43,713 bases of DNA from Dethiosulfatibacter sp. (GCA_019084435.1 JAHRFV010000100.1:1-43713), one strand, 5' to 3'. Counted from the first letter of the stretch, positions 15,652-23,039 are shown. Notes: a model not told the origin generated them from the sequence alone. Program-made: numbers and translations.

Positions 15652-17232
15652 ATGAAGAAAAGAAGAATTTACTTATTGATGATGGCATTGATCATCATTG
15701 TGGTTTTAGTTGCCTTTATGCTAAACAACACGGCATCAGATGAAGAAAAGAAGGTTAGAGCTTTTTATCCTGAGGCAAACAAAATAACCTTGGTCAAGGA
15801 TATCGTTGATGATTCGTTTATCACCATCAATATGCCTGCCGTCAGAAGGGCCTACGAGGTCGATGGCGTAGTCAAGGCTTATGTGGTCAGTTGTATGGGC
15901 TATATAGGTCCTGTTGAGTTGCTTGCGGCTATAGATGACAGCAATGGTGAACTGATTGGCATAGAAATACTGGAACACACAGAAACACCCAGCTATGCGG
16001 ACCACATTGAAGATGAATGGTTTCTGGAGAGGTTCAAGAATATCCTGATTGACAAGTATCTGAATCTGGTTGTCCTGGACAAGGAAAATCCTGAGGATAT
16101 CATTCAAGTCACAGGCGCTACAATCAGTTCACAGGCGGTTGTCAATGCGGTCAATGCAGCAATCGGTGCTTATCAGTATCAACAAAATGGCCTTAAAATG
16201 AGCCGAGTCTCAGACGTGGTTCCAAGAGAGATGTGGCAGCAGGATGTCAACAGCTTTGCCATAAATTGGGAAGAGAGCAGTTTCAGAGTCAACACGGACT
16301 CAATCAAGGAGTATGAACAGCTAGAAGCAGATGTCACACTGATAAACACGACTGGAACAGAAAACTCCATGAGAGTCAAAGGCCCAACCTTACGACATGT
16401 TCTTGAAAAAGAGGGTTTGGATCTAGCGGAGTATGAAGGAATTGGCATAACGGGCCGAGATGGCTACTATACATTGGTTGACAGAGAGAAGCTTATAAAC
16501 AATGATGTTATATTGGTCTGGGAAGTCAACGGTAAACCGATTAGAGACGAAGATAAGCCTATGAGAATCGCCATGCCAAATGAGTTGGGTCCTTATTGGG
16601 TGAAAATGGTTTCCAATATTGACCTCTACAAGACCATATCACCAAAAAACATTGATAAGGTTCATATGTTTGACGCTTTGACACGCGATATCGAACCCTA
16701 CTACTACGAGTATTACGGCAGCAAAGATAAGTCAGTTGAAATCGGGAAAATACTGATGAAGTTCGATGAGATAGATGATAAAGGTTTCTTTACAATGGGT
16801 GCAACAGATGGATTGGTCAAAAATGAGACAATCTCCATGGTAAGACAAAGGTATTTTATCAAGATTGAGGGTGAAAATGCCCCTATGAATATAGCACCTA
16901 CCTTTAAGCTTGGCATGAATGTCAAGTTCATGACTTATTTCTCAACTACCAAAGATGCTGTTATTTTTCCGGAACAAATTCAGAAGGTTGTCAGAACACA
17001 AGAGATTGCCGGAAAGACAGGTATGTTTGTAGAGGATGTACTTCTCGATGTCGGCATGAGCTGGAATGACGATACTGTTTTCAATGTAGTAGGGATTGAT
17101 CATATTCAGCAATACGAGATAAGTTCCAAGGACCTGATGATGTATCATTTAATTTATGAAAATGGCAATGTGGACCTTTACCGTAATCAAAGCATTGTAT
17201 TGTATGACGTCTTAAGGATTGAGAAGCCATGA
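15652..17232 (+). CDS. Membrane-anchored FMN-binding protein with Moco-fold-like domains
   Basis: A 526-residue protein anchored by one N-terminal helix (about residues 6-24). Residues about 35-180 form an RnfG/NqrC-like FMN_bind domain (GYIGPVELLAAID, ILEHTETPSYAD), with the flavin-attachment motif VTGATISS; Thr157 would carry FMN through a phosphoester bond made by an ApbE flavin transferase, which is not in the window. Residues about 205-320 are one Moco-fold-like domain (MRVKGPTLRHVLEKEG, ILVWEVNG), and 330-526 may be another diverged one. The stop overlaps the next start (ATGA), so both are translated together. Confidence 0.8.
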   Translation: MKKRRIYLLMMALIIIVVLVAFMLNNTASDEEKKVRAFYPEANKITLVKDIVDDSFITINMPAVRRAYEVDGVVKAYVVSCMGYIGPVELLAAIDDSNGELIGIEILEHTETPSYADHIEDEWFLERFKNILIDKYLNLVVLDKENPEDIIQVTGATISSQAVVNAVNAAIGAYQYQQNGLKMSRVSDVVPREMWQQDVNSFAINWEESSFRVNTDSIKEYEQLEADVTLINTTGTENSMRVKGPTLRHVLEKEGLDLAEYEGIGITGRDGYYTLVDREKLINNDVILVWEVNGKPIRDEDKPMRIAMPNELGPYWVKMVSNIDLYKTISPKNIDKVHMFDALTRDIEPYYYEYYGSKDKSVEIGKILMKFDEIDDKGFFTMGATDGLVKNETISMVRQRYFIKIEGENAPMNIAPTFKLGMNVKFMTYFSTTKDAVIFPEQIQKVVRTQEIAGKTGMFVEDVLLDVGMSWNDDTVFNVVGIDHIQQYEISSKDLMMYHLIYENGNVDLYRNQSIVLYDVLRIEKP

Positions 17233-18413
17233 GGTCAGGAACCAGAAGCCGCATCCAATTCACTGCGACTGTTCTAGTCATATTGAGTACAATTATATAT
17301 TTCCTTTACATCAATGACATACTGGATTTCAAAATTCTTTCAATAGGAGATCTCAACCCTTACGGAGGATGGAGCGCACTTAAGTCTACTTTTACTGATG
17401 TATCCTACCGGTGGGGTGGGATAACACGTTCCATAGCACTGACTATTTCTATCACACTGACAGCTTTGTTGCTAGGCAGGTTTTTTTGCGGGTTTTTATG
17501 TCCAGTTGGTTCATTGCAGGATGGCATTAGATTTTTGGCTGGAAAGCTTGGCGTAAAAAAGAAAAAGCTTCCTTCGATTCGAATAGTAAAGCCGGAGTCG
17601 ATCAAGTATGTTGTTCTGATTGCACTAATCATATTAAGCACAATCGGCCTAGGCAGCAGAGCCTCAGCTGTTTCTCCCTGGTTGGCGTACTTGAACGTTT
17701 TTGCCGGATTTCGGATTCATACCGGCCTAATTATTTTGGTTTTGATTGTCTTGTTTTCCGTATTTTTCAATCGAGTGTTTTGTCGATGCTTTTGTCCACT
17801 GGGAGCGTTCCAAGCGCTTCTCAACGCTATAAGTCCGCTAAAAATAAGCAAGGGTAAAAGCTGTAATGGTTGTCAGTTGTGTCTCAAGGATTGTCCGGTT
17901 GATATAATAGCGGATAATGAAGAAACAATTTCTCCGGAATGTGTTAATTGCTTGAAATGTACAGAGGCATCCTGCATCAAAGGCTCACCCGGTTATCAAG
18001 TGGTTTTTGCAGGAAAAGCAATTAGAAATAAGACCTATTTAATAGCCAGCCTGCTTCTGTTTTTAGTACTGTTTATTATGCTACCGCTATCTGGAAACTA
18101 CAAATCAGCTCAAGGAGCAATGGATCTGGGTCAATTGAAGGATGGTATCTATCAAGGGATTGGAGTTGGGTTTGGTGGTAGTATAACCATCAGCACAACA
18201 GTTATAGATAACAGAATCAGTAATATTGAAATCACAAGTCATAGAGAAACACAGGGGTACTACGAGGAAGTATTTAAAACCATGACAAAAGAAATCATTG
18301 AAACACAAAATCTGAACATTGACGCCATAAGTGGTGCGACTGTTACAAGCAGAGGATATTTAGGTGGGGTCAAGAGCGGGGTTGGCATGGCTATGGAAGA
18401 TGATGACAACTAA
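17229..18413 (+). CDS. NosR/NapH-like polyferredoxin with C-terminal FMN_bind domain
   Basis: A 394-residue membrane protein. It has several helices, two CxxxCP motifs of the NosR/NapH/CcoG type (CGFLCPVG and CRCFCPLG), a pair of [4Fe-4S] motifs (CNGCQLCLKDCP and CVNCLKCTEASC), another helix, then an extracytoplasmic FMN_bind domain (about 300-390) with the consensus motif DAISGATVTS, Thr371 being the likely flavin site. Such proteins pass electrons from the cytosolic side to exported redox partners. Known NosR has its flavin domain at the N-terminus, so the order here differs. It is the last gene of the cluster, before a terminator. Confidence 0.87.
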   Translation: MRSGTRSRIQFTATVLVILSTIIYFLYINDILDFKILSIGDLNPYGGWSALKSTFTDVSYRWGGITRSIALTISITLTALLLGRFFCGFLCPVGSLQDGIRFLAGKLGVKKKKLPSIRIVKPESIKYVVLIALIILSTIGLGSRASAVSPWLAYLNVFAGFRIHTGLIILVLIVLFSVFFNRVFCRCFCPLGAFQALLNAISPLKISKGKSCNGCQLCLKDCPVDIIADNEETISPECVNCLKCTEASCIKGSPGYQVVFAGKAIRNKTYLIASLLLFLVLFIMLPLSGNYKSAQGAMDLGQLKDGIYQGIGVGFGGSITISTTVIDNRISNIEITSHRETQGYYEEVFKTMTKEIIETQNLNIDAISGATVTSRGYLGGVKSGVGMAMEDDDN

Positions 18414-18435
18414 ATAAAAAATTGATTAACAAAAG

Positions 18436-18467
18436 ATCCACTCTTCAATTAAGGGTGGATTTTTTTG
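18436..18467 (+). terminator. Terminator of the SLH-FMN cluster
   Basis: ATCCACTCTT (18436-18445) pairs with AAGGGTGGAT (18451-18460), one G-U pair included, and seven T follow. Confidence 0.9.
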
Positions 18468-18486
18468 AAAAAAATGTAAAAAGGTA

Positions 18487-18515
18487 TTGACAAATATATC
18501 GGCAGCCGATATTAT
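18487..18515 (+). promoter_or_regulatory. PadR promoter with palindromic operator in the spacer
   Basis: TTGACA (18487-18492), 17 bases, TATTAT (18510-18515). The spacer contains ATATCGGC-a-GCCGATAT (18496-18512), a perfect palindrome where a bound dimer would block RNA polymerase. This is the expected arrangement for autorepression by the PadR protein encoded next. Confidence 0.85.
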
Positions 18516-18526
18516 ATACATGTAAT

Positions 18527-18571
18527 CGATATAACGGATAACGATATAACATTTAACGATATAACGGAGGA
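18527..18571 (+). repeat. Three 15-base direct repeats in the padR leader
   Basis: CGATATAAC occurs at 18527, 18542 and 18557, exactly 15 bases apart. The third copy runs into the GGAGG ribosome site (18566-18570). Each unit contains CGATAT, which is also half of the operator palindrome upstream. Confidence 0.85.
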
Positions 18572-18578
18572 AGATGTA

Positions 18579-18908
18579 ATGGGAGATAATAGGGACAATA
18601 TGGTTCTTACTGAGGCTGTGTACTACATACTGCTATCACTATGGCAACCACTGCATGGATACGGAATAATGCAAAATGTAATGACATTAAGTGATGGCAG
18701 GGTCAATCTTGCGGCAGGCACGCTTTATGGTGCAATCAATACTATGTTGGAGAAGGGACTAATAAGATCTGTAGAAAGTGATGAAAATTCTAGAAAAAAG
18801 GAATATATTATCACTCAAAGTGGAAAAGATGCAATCCAAAACGAATTGGTAAGATTAAAAGAACTAATAAGAAACGGTGAGAATATTATTGGAGGGTTAC
18901 AACAATGA
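18579..18908 (+). CDS. PadR family transcriptional regulator
   Basis: A 109-residue winged-helix protein. LTEAVYYILLSLWQPLHGYGIMQ and LAAGTLYGAINTMLEKGLI are the family's recognition core, followed by the wing (KKEYIITQSGK) and a C-terminal dimer helix, the length of the short PadR-s2 subfamily. GGAGG lies upstream. PadR proteins repress their own operon until a ligand or a partner releases them. The DUF2812 gene overlaps its stop codon (ATGA), the usual PadR pairing in Firmicutes, and the operator palindrome lies in its promoter. Confidence 0.93.
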   Translation: MGDNRDNMVLTEAVYYILLSLWQPLHGYGIMQNVMTLSDGRVNLAAGTLYGAINTMLEKGLIRSVESDENSRKKEYIITQSGKDAIQNELVRLKELIRNGENIIGGLQQ

Positions 18909-19447
18909 AGCATACGACATACAAATTATTCTGGGCTTGGGAGTTTGAAAAAGAAGAAAAATGGCTGAACGAGATGTCTGCTAAAGGCTTTCAACTTGTT
19001 GCGGTAGGACCTTTCAGATATGTGTTTGATGATACAATAAAAGGACAATACGAATACAAATTGGAGCTTTTGGATAACCTGCCTTCAAGCTATAAGAGCG
19101 TTGAATATATTCGTTTTCTAGAAGAAACGGGTGTGGAGCATGTGGGGTCCATGCTGAGATGGGCTTATTTCAGAAAAAAAGCCAGTGAAGGAAAATTTGA
19201 GCTATATTCTGATATTGACTCCAAAATAAAATATTATAAACGTTTTATCTTCTTGTTTTTAGGCATTAGTCCACTGATGATTGTCAATGTGATCAATAAC
19301 TTCGTCGCTTACACGAATCACAAGCTCTCAATCAATCTGATAGCTGGTTTATTATCGGTAATAATGGCAACTTTGATAGGTAAAGGCATATTTACCATCT
19401 ATCAAAAAATCCAACAACTAAAAAAAGACAAATACATTAGAGAATAA
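18905..19447 (+). CDS. DUF2812 membrane protein
   Basis: A 180-residue protein. Residues about 1-100 form the DUF2812 domain (YKLFWAWEFEKEEKWLNEMSAKGF, then VGPFRYVFD and YRFLEETGVEHVGS-like pieces). Two membrane helices follow at about 112-133 and 142-162, with a basic cytoplasmic tail. The family has no proven activity; members nearly always sit next to a PadR regulator, and some are thought to sense envelope stress or antimicrobials. Translation is coupled to padR by a four-base overlap. Confidence 0.87.
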   Translation: MKHTTYKLFWAWEFEKEEKWLNEMSAKGFQLVAVGPFRYVFDDTIKGQYEYKLELLDNLPSSYKSVEYIRFLEETGVEHVGSMLRWAYFRKKASEGKFELYSDIDSKIKYYKRFIFLFLGISPLMIVNVINNFVAYTNHKLSINLIAGLLSVIMATLIGKGIFTIYQKIQQLKKDKYIRE

Positions 19448-19457
19448 CAGATGATTT

Positions 19458-19505
19458 AAAAGCTCTTCTGATATCAACTTGGTGATATCAGAAGAGCTTT
19501 TCTGT
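19458..19505. terminator. Bidirectional terminator with a perfect 19-base-pair stem
   Basis: 19458-19476 (AAAAGCTCTTCTGATATCA) pairs perfectly with 19483-19501 around a 6-base loop. A run on the left and T run on the right let it end the PadR operon and the reverse small gene at 19513-19656. Confidence 0.93.
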
Positions 19506-19512
19506 GTTATGA

Positions 19513-19656
19513 CTATTTATATTTATTTTTGACAAAATAACCTAAAACGCCCATTATTACAATTGCAACCGCCGCGACGGTGAAAAGCGGAAATTCGCTG
19601 CTGTCGCCAGCAGTTGATATAGTTGATAACGTCATTATTAATTGGATGTGTGTCAT
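19513..19656 (-). CDS. 47-residue membrane protein resembling a wall-anchor tail
   Basis: A reverse-strand ATG with GGAGG nine bases upstream opens 47 codons. Residues 16-24 read AGDSSEFPL, followed by one hydrophobic helix (about 25-42) and a basic end KNKYK. This order resembles the sorting tail of sortase substrates (TGDSS, helix, positive tail), but there is no LPXTG and no body in front of it. It lies between the bidirectional terminator and the divergent macrodomain gene. The function is unknown; the small size and good ribosome site argue that it is real. Confidence 0.6.
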   Translation of the reverse strand: MTHIQLIMTLSTISTAGDSSEFPLFTVAAVAIVIMGVLGYFVKNKYK

Positions 19657-19793
19657 GTGATCAATCCTCCAAAGCTCATTTCATTAATTATACAGTATAG
19701 ACAAACATATGTCATCAATAAATGATATCTCATTATGATTTACGCTATGATATAATAAGAATAGCATTTATAAATTAATTGGGGGTAACATCT

Positions 19794-20807
19794 ATGCCAT
19801 TTGATATCATTAGAAACGACATCACAAAAATGAGAGTTGACGCTATTGTCAACGCGGCCAACAACAAGCTGAAAATGGGCGGGGGTGTTTGTGGTGCTAT
19901 TTTTGCAGCAGCAGGACCGGAGAATCTTCAGGCAGAGTGCGACCAGATCGGTGAATGTCCCGTGGGGGAAGCTTTTATTACAAAAGGATACAAGCTTTAT
20001 GCAAAATATGTGATCCATGCTGTCGGACCAATTTGGCAAGGTGGAAATAATGGCGAGGCTCACCATCTGAGAAGCGCCTATCTAAACTCTCTACATCTTG
20101 CATTAGATCATAAATGTAAGTCAATAGCTTTTCCCTTGATATCATCAGGAATCTATGGTTATCCCAAAGAGCAGGCATTGCAGATTGCTGTTGCGACCAT
20201 CAGTGAATTTTTGCTCCAGCATGAGATGAAAGTCTATCTAGTAGTGTTCGATAAAAAAGCGTTCATGCTAAGTGAGAAGCTTTTTGATTCAATAGAAAAA
20301 TATATAGATGACAACTATGTTGATGATAGACGTATTATTAACAGTCAAAGAAACATAGAGAATTACGAATTTCAAAAGATGAGTGAAGTCAGGGAGGCAT
20401 CATATTCTCCAGCACCTGACATCAAAGGAAAGAAAAAGCGAAGCCTCAAGGATATAGTTGGACAGTTAGACGAGACATTTTCCCAGATGCTGCTGAGACT
20501 GATCGACGAAAAGGGCATGACAGATGTGGAGACCTATAAACGAGCTAATGTTGACCGAAGGCTTTTTTCCAAGATACGTAGCAAAGATGACTATAATCCC
20601 AGCAAAACAACCGCATTGGCCTTTGCAATTGCTCTTGAACTGAATCTGGATGAGACCCGTGATCTGTTGAACAAGGCTGGATATTCCTTGTCAAATAGCC
20701 ACAAATTTGATCTGATCATCGCCTACTTTATAGAAAACAGCAACTATAATATTCATGAAATCAATGAGGCCTTGTTTGTCTACGACCAGATTTTACTCGG
20801 TGCTTAA
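19794..20807 (+). CDS. Macrodomain protein with C-terminal helical domain
   Basis: A 337-residue cytoplasmic protein. Residues about 1-165 are a macrodomain that binds or hydrolyses ADP-ribose derivatives (DAIVNAANNKLKMGGGVCGAI, AAGP, then SSGIYGYP). After a charged linker (about 195-215) comes a helical domain (about 220-335: YKRANVDRRLFSKIRSK, ALAIALELNLDETRDLL-like) seen fused to macrodomains or alone in Firmicutes, with a helix-turn-helix look. ATG 19794 follows GGGGGT. The promoter has an extended -10, TGA-TATAAT (19748-19756). It is followed after 76 bases by a von Willebrand A gene. Confidence 0.87.
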   Translation: MPFDIIRNDITKMRVDAIVNAANNKLKMGGGVCGAIFAAAGPENLQAECDQIGECPVGEAFITKGYKLYAKYVIHAVGPIWQGGNNGEAHHLRSAYLNSLHLALDHKCKSIAFPLISSGIYGYPKEQALQIAVATISEFLLQHEMKVYLVVFDKKAFMLSEKLFDSIEKYIDDNYVDDRRIINSQRNIENYEFQKMSEVREASYSPAPDIKGKKKRSLKDIVGQLDETFSQMLLRLIDEKGMTDVETYKRANVDRRLFSKIRSKDDYNPSKTTALAFAIALELNLDETRDLLNKAGYSLSNSHKFDLIIAYFIENSNYNIHEINEALFVYDQILLGA

Positions 20808-20883
20808 TTGTCGCTTTAGAAACGACCAACAGACATGTCATAAATGTTATCCTCTAAATATCAAATAGATGGAGGTAACAAAG

Positions 20884-21534
20884 ATGAACAGAAACCTAAC
20901 AGAAATAGTTTTTATACTGGACAGAAGCGGTTCCATGTCAGGATTGGAAAGCGACACAATTGGTGGTTACAATGCCATGCTGAAGAGACAACAGGAAGAA
21001 AATGGAGAGGCCATCGTCACAACAGTGCTTTTCGATGACGAGTACCAATTACTCCATGACAGGTTCAACATCAACTGGATTAAACCCATCACAGAAAAGG
21101 AATACTTTGTGGGCGGATCTACAGCTTTGTTGGATGCCATGGGCAAATCGATACAGAAAATCATCAATGTTCAAAAACACACGTCAGACGATCAAAAAGC
21201 GGATAAGGTCCTTTTTGTAATCACCACTGATGGTATGGAAAACGCAAGCCGTGAGTACTCTAATGGTAGAATCAAAAAAATGGTTGAGCATCAAAAGGAA
21301 AAGTACGGATGGGAGTTTATATTCCTAGGTGCTAACATCGATGCGGTCCTCACAGCTGAAAGATTCGGAATCGCACATGACAGGTCTGCCAACTACCATG
21401 CGGATGGTGAAGGTACCAGATTGAACTTTGAAGCAGTCAGCAAGGTGGTTAGTGAGATTCGATCCAGCAGACCAATATCGAAGGACTGGAAGGAAAGCAT
21501 AGATAAGGATTTCCAACGAAGACAAAAGAAATAG
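20884..21534 (+). CDS. von Willebrand factor A domain protein (TerY-like)
   Basis: A 216-residue cytoplasmic vWA protein. It has a complete metal-ion-dependent adhesion site: DRSGS at residues 13-17, the Thr in GGSTALLDA, and the Asp of TTDGMENAS. The C-terminus is rich in Lys and Arg. ATG 20884 is chosen because GGAGGT lies seven bases upstream; an earlier in-frame ATG at 20869 overlaps that site. TerY-like vWA proteins occur in tellurite and stress operons and with ADP-ribose enzymes, which fits its macrodomain neighbour. The exact role is unknown. Confidence 0.85.
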   Translation: MNRNLTEIVFILDRSGSMSGLESDTIGGYNAMLKRQQEENGEAIVTTVLFDDEYQLLHDRFNINWIKPITEKEYFVGGSTALLDAMGKSIQKIINVQKHTSDDQKADKVLFVITTDGMENASREYSNGRIKKMVEHQKEKYGWEFIFLGANIDAVLTAERFGIAHDRSANYHADGEGTRLNFEAVSKVVSEIRSSRPISKDWKESIDKDFQRRQKK

Positions 21535-21540
21535 AAGGCT

Positions 21541-21627
21541 ATAGGAGAACAAGAATTAAAGACTAAGCAGTCAATTGACCATATGCTTGATGGATAGAAG
21601 CTGAGGTTAGATGGCTGCCTTTTATTT
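21541..21627 (+). repeat. Hairpin repeat, copy 1
   Basis: GCAGTCA (21567-21573) pairs with TGGCTGC (21612-21618), one G-U pair included, enclosing GCTT-n9-AAGC and a conserved GAGGTTAG; CTTTTATTT follows. A related copy lies at 22945-23028. Copy 1 sits upstream of the TMEM165 promoter, so its likely job is to terminate the macrodomain-vWA transcript. Confidence 0.65.
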
Positions 21628-21635
21628 GATAAGTA

Positions 21636-21664
21636 TTGACTTTGATTTCAACATTGTGTTAAAT
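21636..21664 (+). promoter_or_regulatory. Promoter of the TMEM165-type gene
   Basis: TTGACT (21636-21641), 17 bases, TTAAAT (21659-21664). The -35 is good and the -10 is weak. Confidence 0.5.
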
Positions 21665-21692
21665 AGATTAGTATATTGATATTGGAGACAAA

Positions 21693-22823
21693 ATGATAAT
21701 ACAAGAGATTTTTCAGGCATTCATATTAATCTTTATAGCGGAAATGGGAGATAAAACACAAATTCTCGCATTGGCTTTTGCGACTAGATATCCAGTTAAG
21801 AAAGTAATTTTTGGGATATTCATAGGATCATTATTAAACCATGGACTGGCAGTGGCTTTAGGAAGCTACATATCAAATTTTCTACCAATGGATGCGATCC
21901 AAATCATAGCCGGATTCGCATTTGTAGTCTTTGCATTATGGACGTTGAAATCAGATGATGATGGCGATGAAAAGTTAGAACAAAAAACTGCCTTTGGACC
22001 TGTCCTAACAGTTGCACTTGCCTTTTTTATCGGGGAATTGGGAGACAAAACTCAATTGACTGCTATTACATTGGCAGCCAATGCATTGTTCCCCTTTGCG
22101 GTTGTTATAGGCACAGTATCAGGCATGATTGTAACTGGAGGCTTAGGGATTTATATCGGTAAAAAGTTAGGAGATAGAGTTCCTGAATTTGCCATCAAGA
22201 TAATTGCTGCCTCTATTTTTATGCTATTTGGAGTTTTGAAACTATATCAATCATTGCCAAGTGAATATTTGACGATACAAAATACAGCTCTATTCGTTGG
22301 GATACTGTCTGTTATGATATTTATCTTGTTAAGAATAATGGTTATCAAAAGAAAGCAAGGCATTCAATCAGCTTTTATGAGAAAATCTAAAGAGTTAAAT
22401 GAATACTATAAGCATATGAAAAAGGACATAGATAGAATATGCTTAGGTTTAGAGGCATGCAAAGATTGTCAAGGAGAGCATTGTGCTGTTGGTTATGCAA
22501 AAGAGATTGTTCAGAATCAACTGTCTAATCGCGATTCGATGCCAAAAACCTTTGTTCCGAGTGATGAGACCTTAGACAAGGTATTTGACAAAGGATATGT
22601 TATAGACACGTTAGTGGACACAATCAGAATTCTGGAAAAAGAACCCGCTGAGAATGAAATTAAGGCTATAAATGATATCAGAAAGCAACTAGAATTATTA
22701 TTGTTCAAGAAAAGCATTGATACCATGGAAGACCTGGAAACATATAGAAGAGATTTGGAAAATATAGACTTAAATACAGCGAAACAAATATTTGAAACAT
22801 TGAGTCCAAAGAATGACAAATGA
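21693..22823 (+). CDS. TMEM165/GDT1 (UPF0016) cation transporter with Cys-rich tail
   Basis: A 376-residue membrane protein. Two copies of the family motif ExGDKT occur at residues 17-22 (EMGDKT) and 115-120 (ELGDKT), each in the first helix of a three-helix repeat. The family moves Mn2+ or Ca2+ out of the cytoplasm, here probably by exchange with protons. Usual members have about 190-230 residues; this one adds a further helix and a cytoplasmic extension of about 140 residues with Cys250, Cys256, Cys259 and Cys264 and a coiled-coil-like end. The ribosome site is GGAG. It lies between the two copies of the hairpin repeat. Confidence 0.88.
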   Translation: MIIQEIFQAFILIFIAEMGDKTQILALAFATRYPVKKVIFGIFIGSLLNHGLAVALGSYISNFLPMDAIQIIAGFAFVVFALWTLKSDDDGDEKLEQKTAFGPVLTVALAFFIGELGDKTQLTAITLAANALFPFAVVIGTVSGMIVTGGLGIYIGKKLGDRVPEFAIKIIAASIFMLFGVLKLYQSLPSEYLTIQNTALFVGILSVMIFILLRIMVIKRKQGIQSAFMRKSKELNEYYKHMKKDIDRICLGLEACKDCQGEHCAVGYAKEIVQNQLSNRDSMPKTFVPSDETLDKVFDKGYVIDTLVDTIRILEKEPAENEIKAINDIRKQLELLLFKKSIDTMEDLETYRRDLENIDLNTAKQIFETLSPKNDK

Positions 22824-22859
22824 CAAAAGTAAAAGATAATTCCATAAAGATTTCAGATA

Positions 22860-22868
22860 TGCTATAAT
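22860..22868 (+). promoter_or_regulatory. Extended -10 promoter before the HNH gene
   Basis: TGC-TATAAT at 22860-22868, without a clear -35. A transcript from here would contain the 36-codon frame and the repeat copy 2 before reaching the HNH gene. Confidence 0.5.
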
Positions 22869-22922
22869 TTGAGTAAGGTTTAAGAACAAAGATTTCTTGC
22901 AAGGGAATATTCGGGGGATAAT

Positions 22923-23033
22923 ATGAATTTCACCAACAGGAAAGAGAACACGAATCAAAAACAAAGCAGTCAACTGACTAAATGGCTTGAGATACAGGAG
23001 CCGAGGTTAGGGTGGCTGTTTTTTTGTGGGTGA
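22923..23033 (+). CDS. 36-codon ORF overlapping repeat copy 2
   Basis: ATG preceded by GGGGGA opens 36 codons that end in TGA at 23031-23033, directly touching an in-frame ATG of the HNH gene. Its second half (SSQLTKWLEIQEPRLGWLFF) is encoded by the repeat hairpin. In copy 1 the same frame is broken by a one-base difference and there is no ATG, so the repeat is not conserved as protein. It could be a leader peptide whose translation opens the terminator, or chance. Confidence 0.35.
   Translation: MNFTNRKENTNQKQSSQLTKWLEIQEPRLGWLFFCG
22945..23028 (+). repeat. Hairpin repeat, copy 2, terminator-like
   Basis: GCAGTCA (22976-22982 region) pairs with TGGCTGT (23012-23018 region) and seven T follow. 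Inside are GGCT-n11-AGCC and GAGGTTAG. Compared with copy 1 the inner stem changes on both sides (GCTT/AAGC to GGCT/AGCC), which keeps pairing. It ends about 12 bases before the HNH start codon. Confidence 0.65.
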
Positions 23034-23039
23034 ATGGGA

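Noticed and set aside
18496..18571. CRISPR array at the 15-base repeats
   Set aside because: The units are only 15 bases, adjacent, without spacers, and lie between a promoter and a ribosome site.
21541..21692. yybP-ykoY manganese riboswitch before the TMEM165 gene
   Set aside because: This class often controls such genes, but its conserved core is absent and the hairpin repeat lies upstream of the gene's own promoter.
21541..23028. Hairpin repeat as a conserved coding segment
   Set aside because: The frame seen in copy 2 is broken by a one-base difference and a stop in copy 1, whereas RNA pairing is kept.
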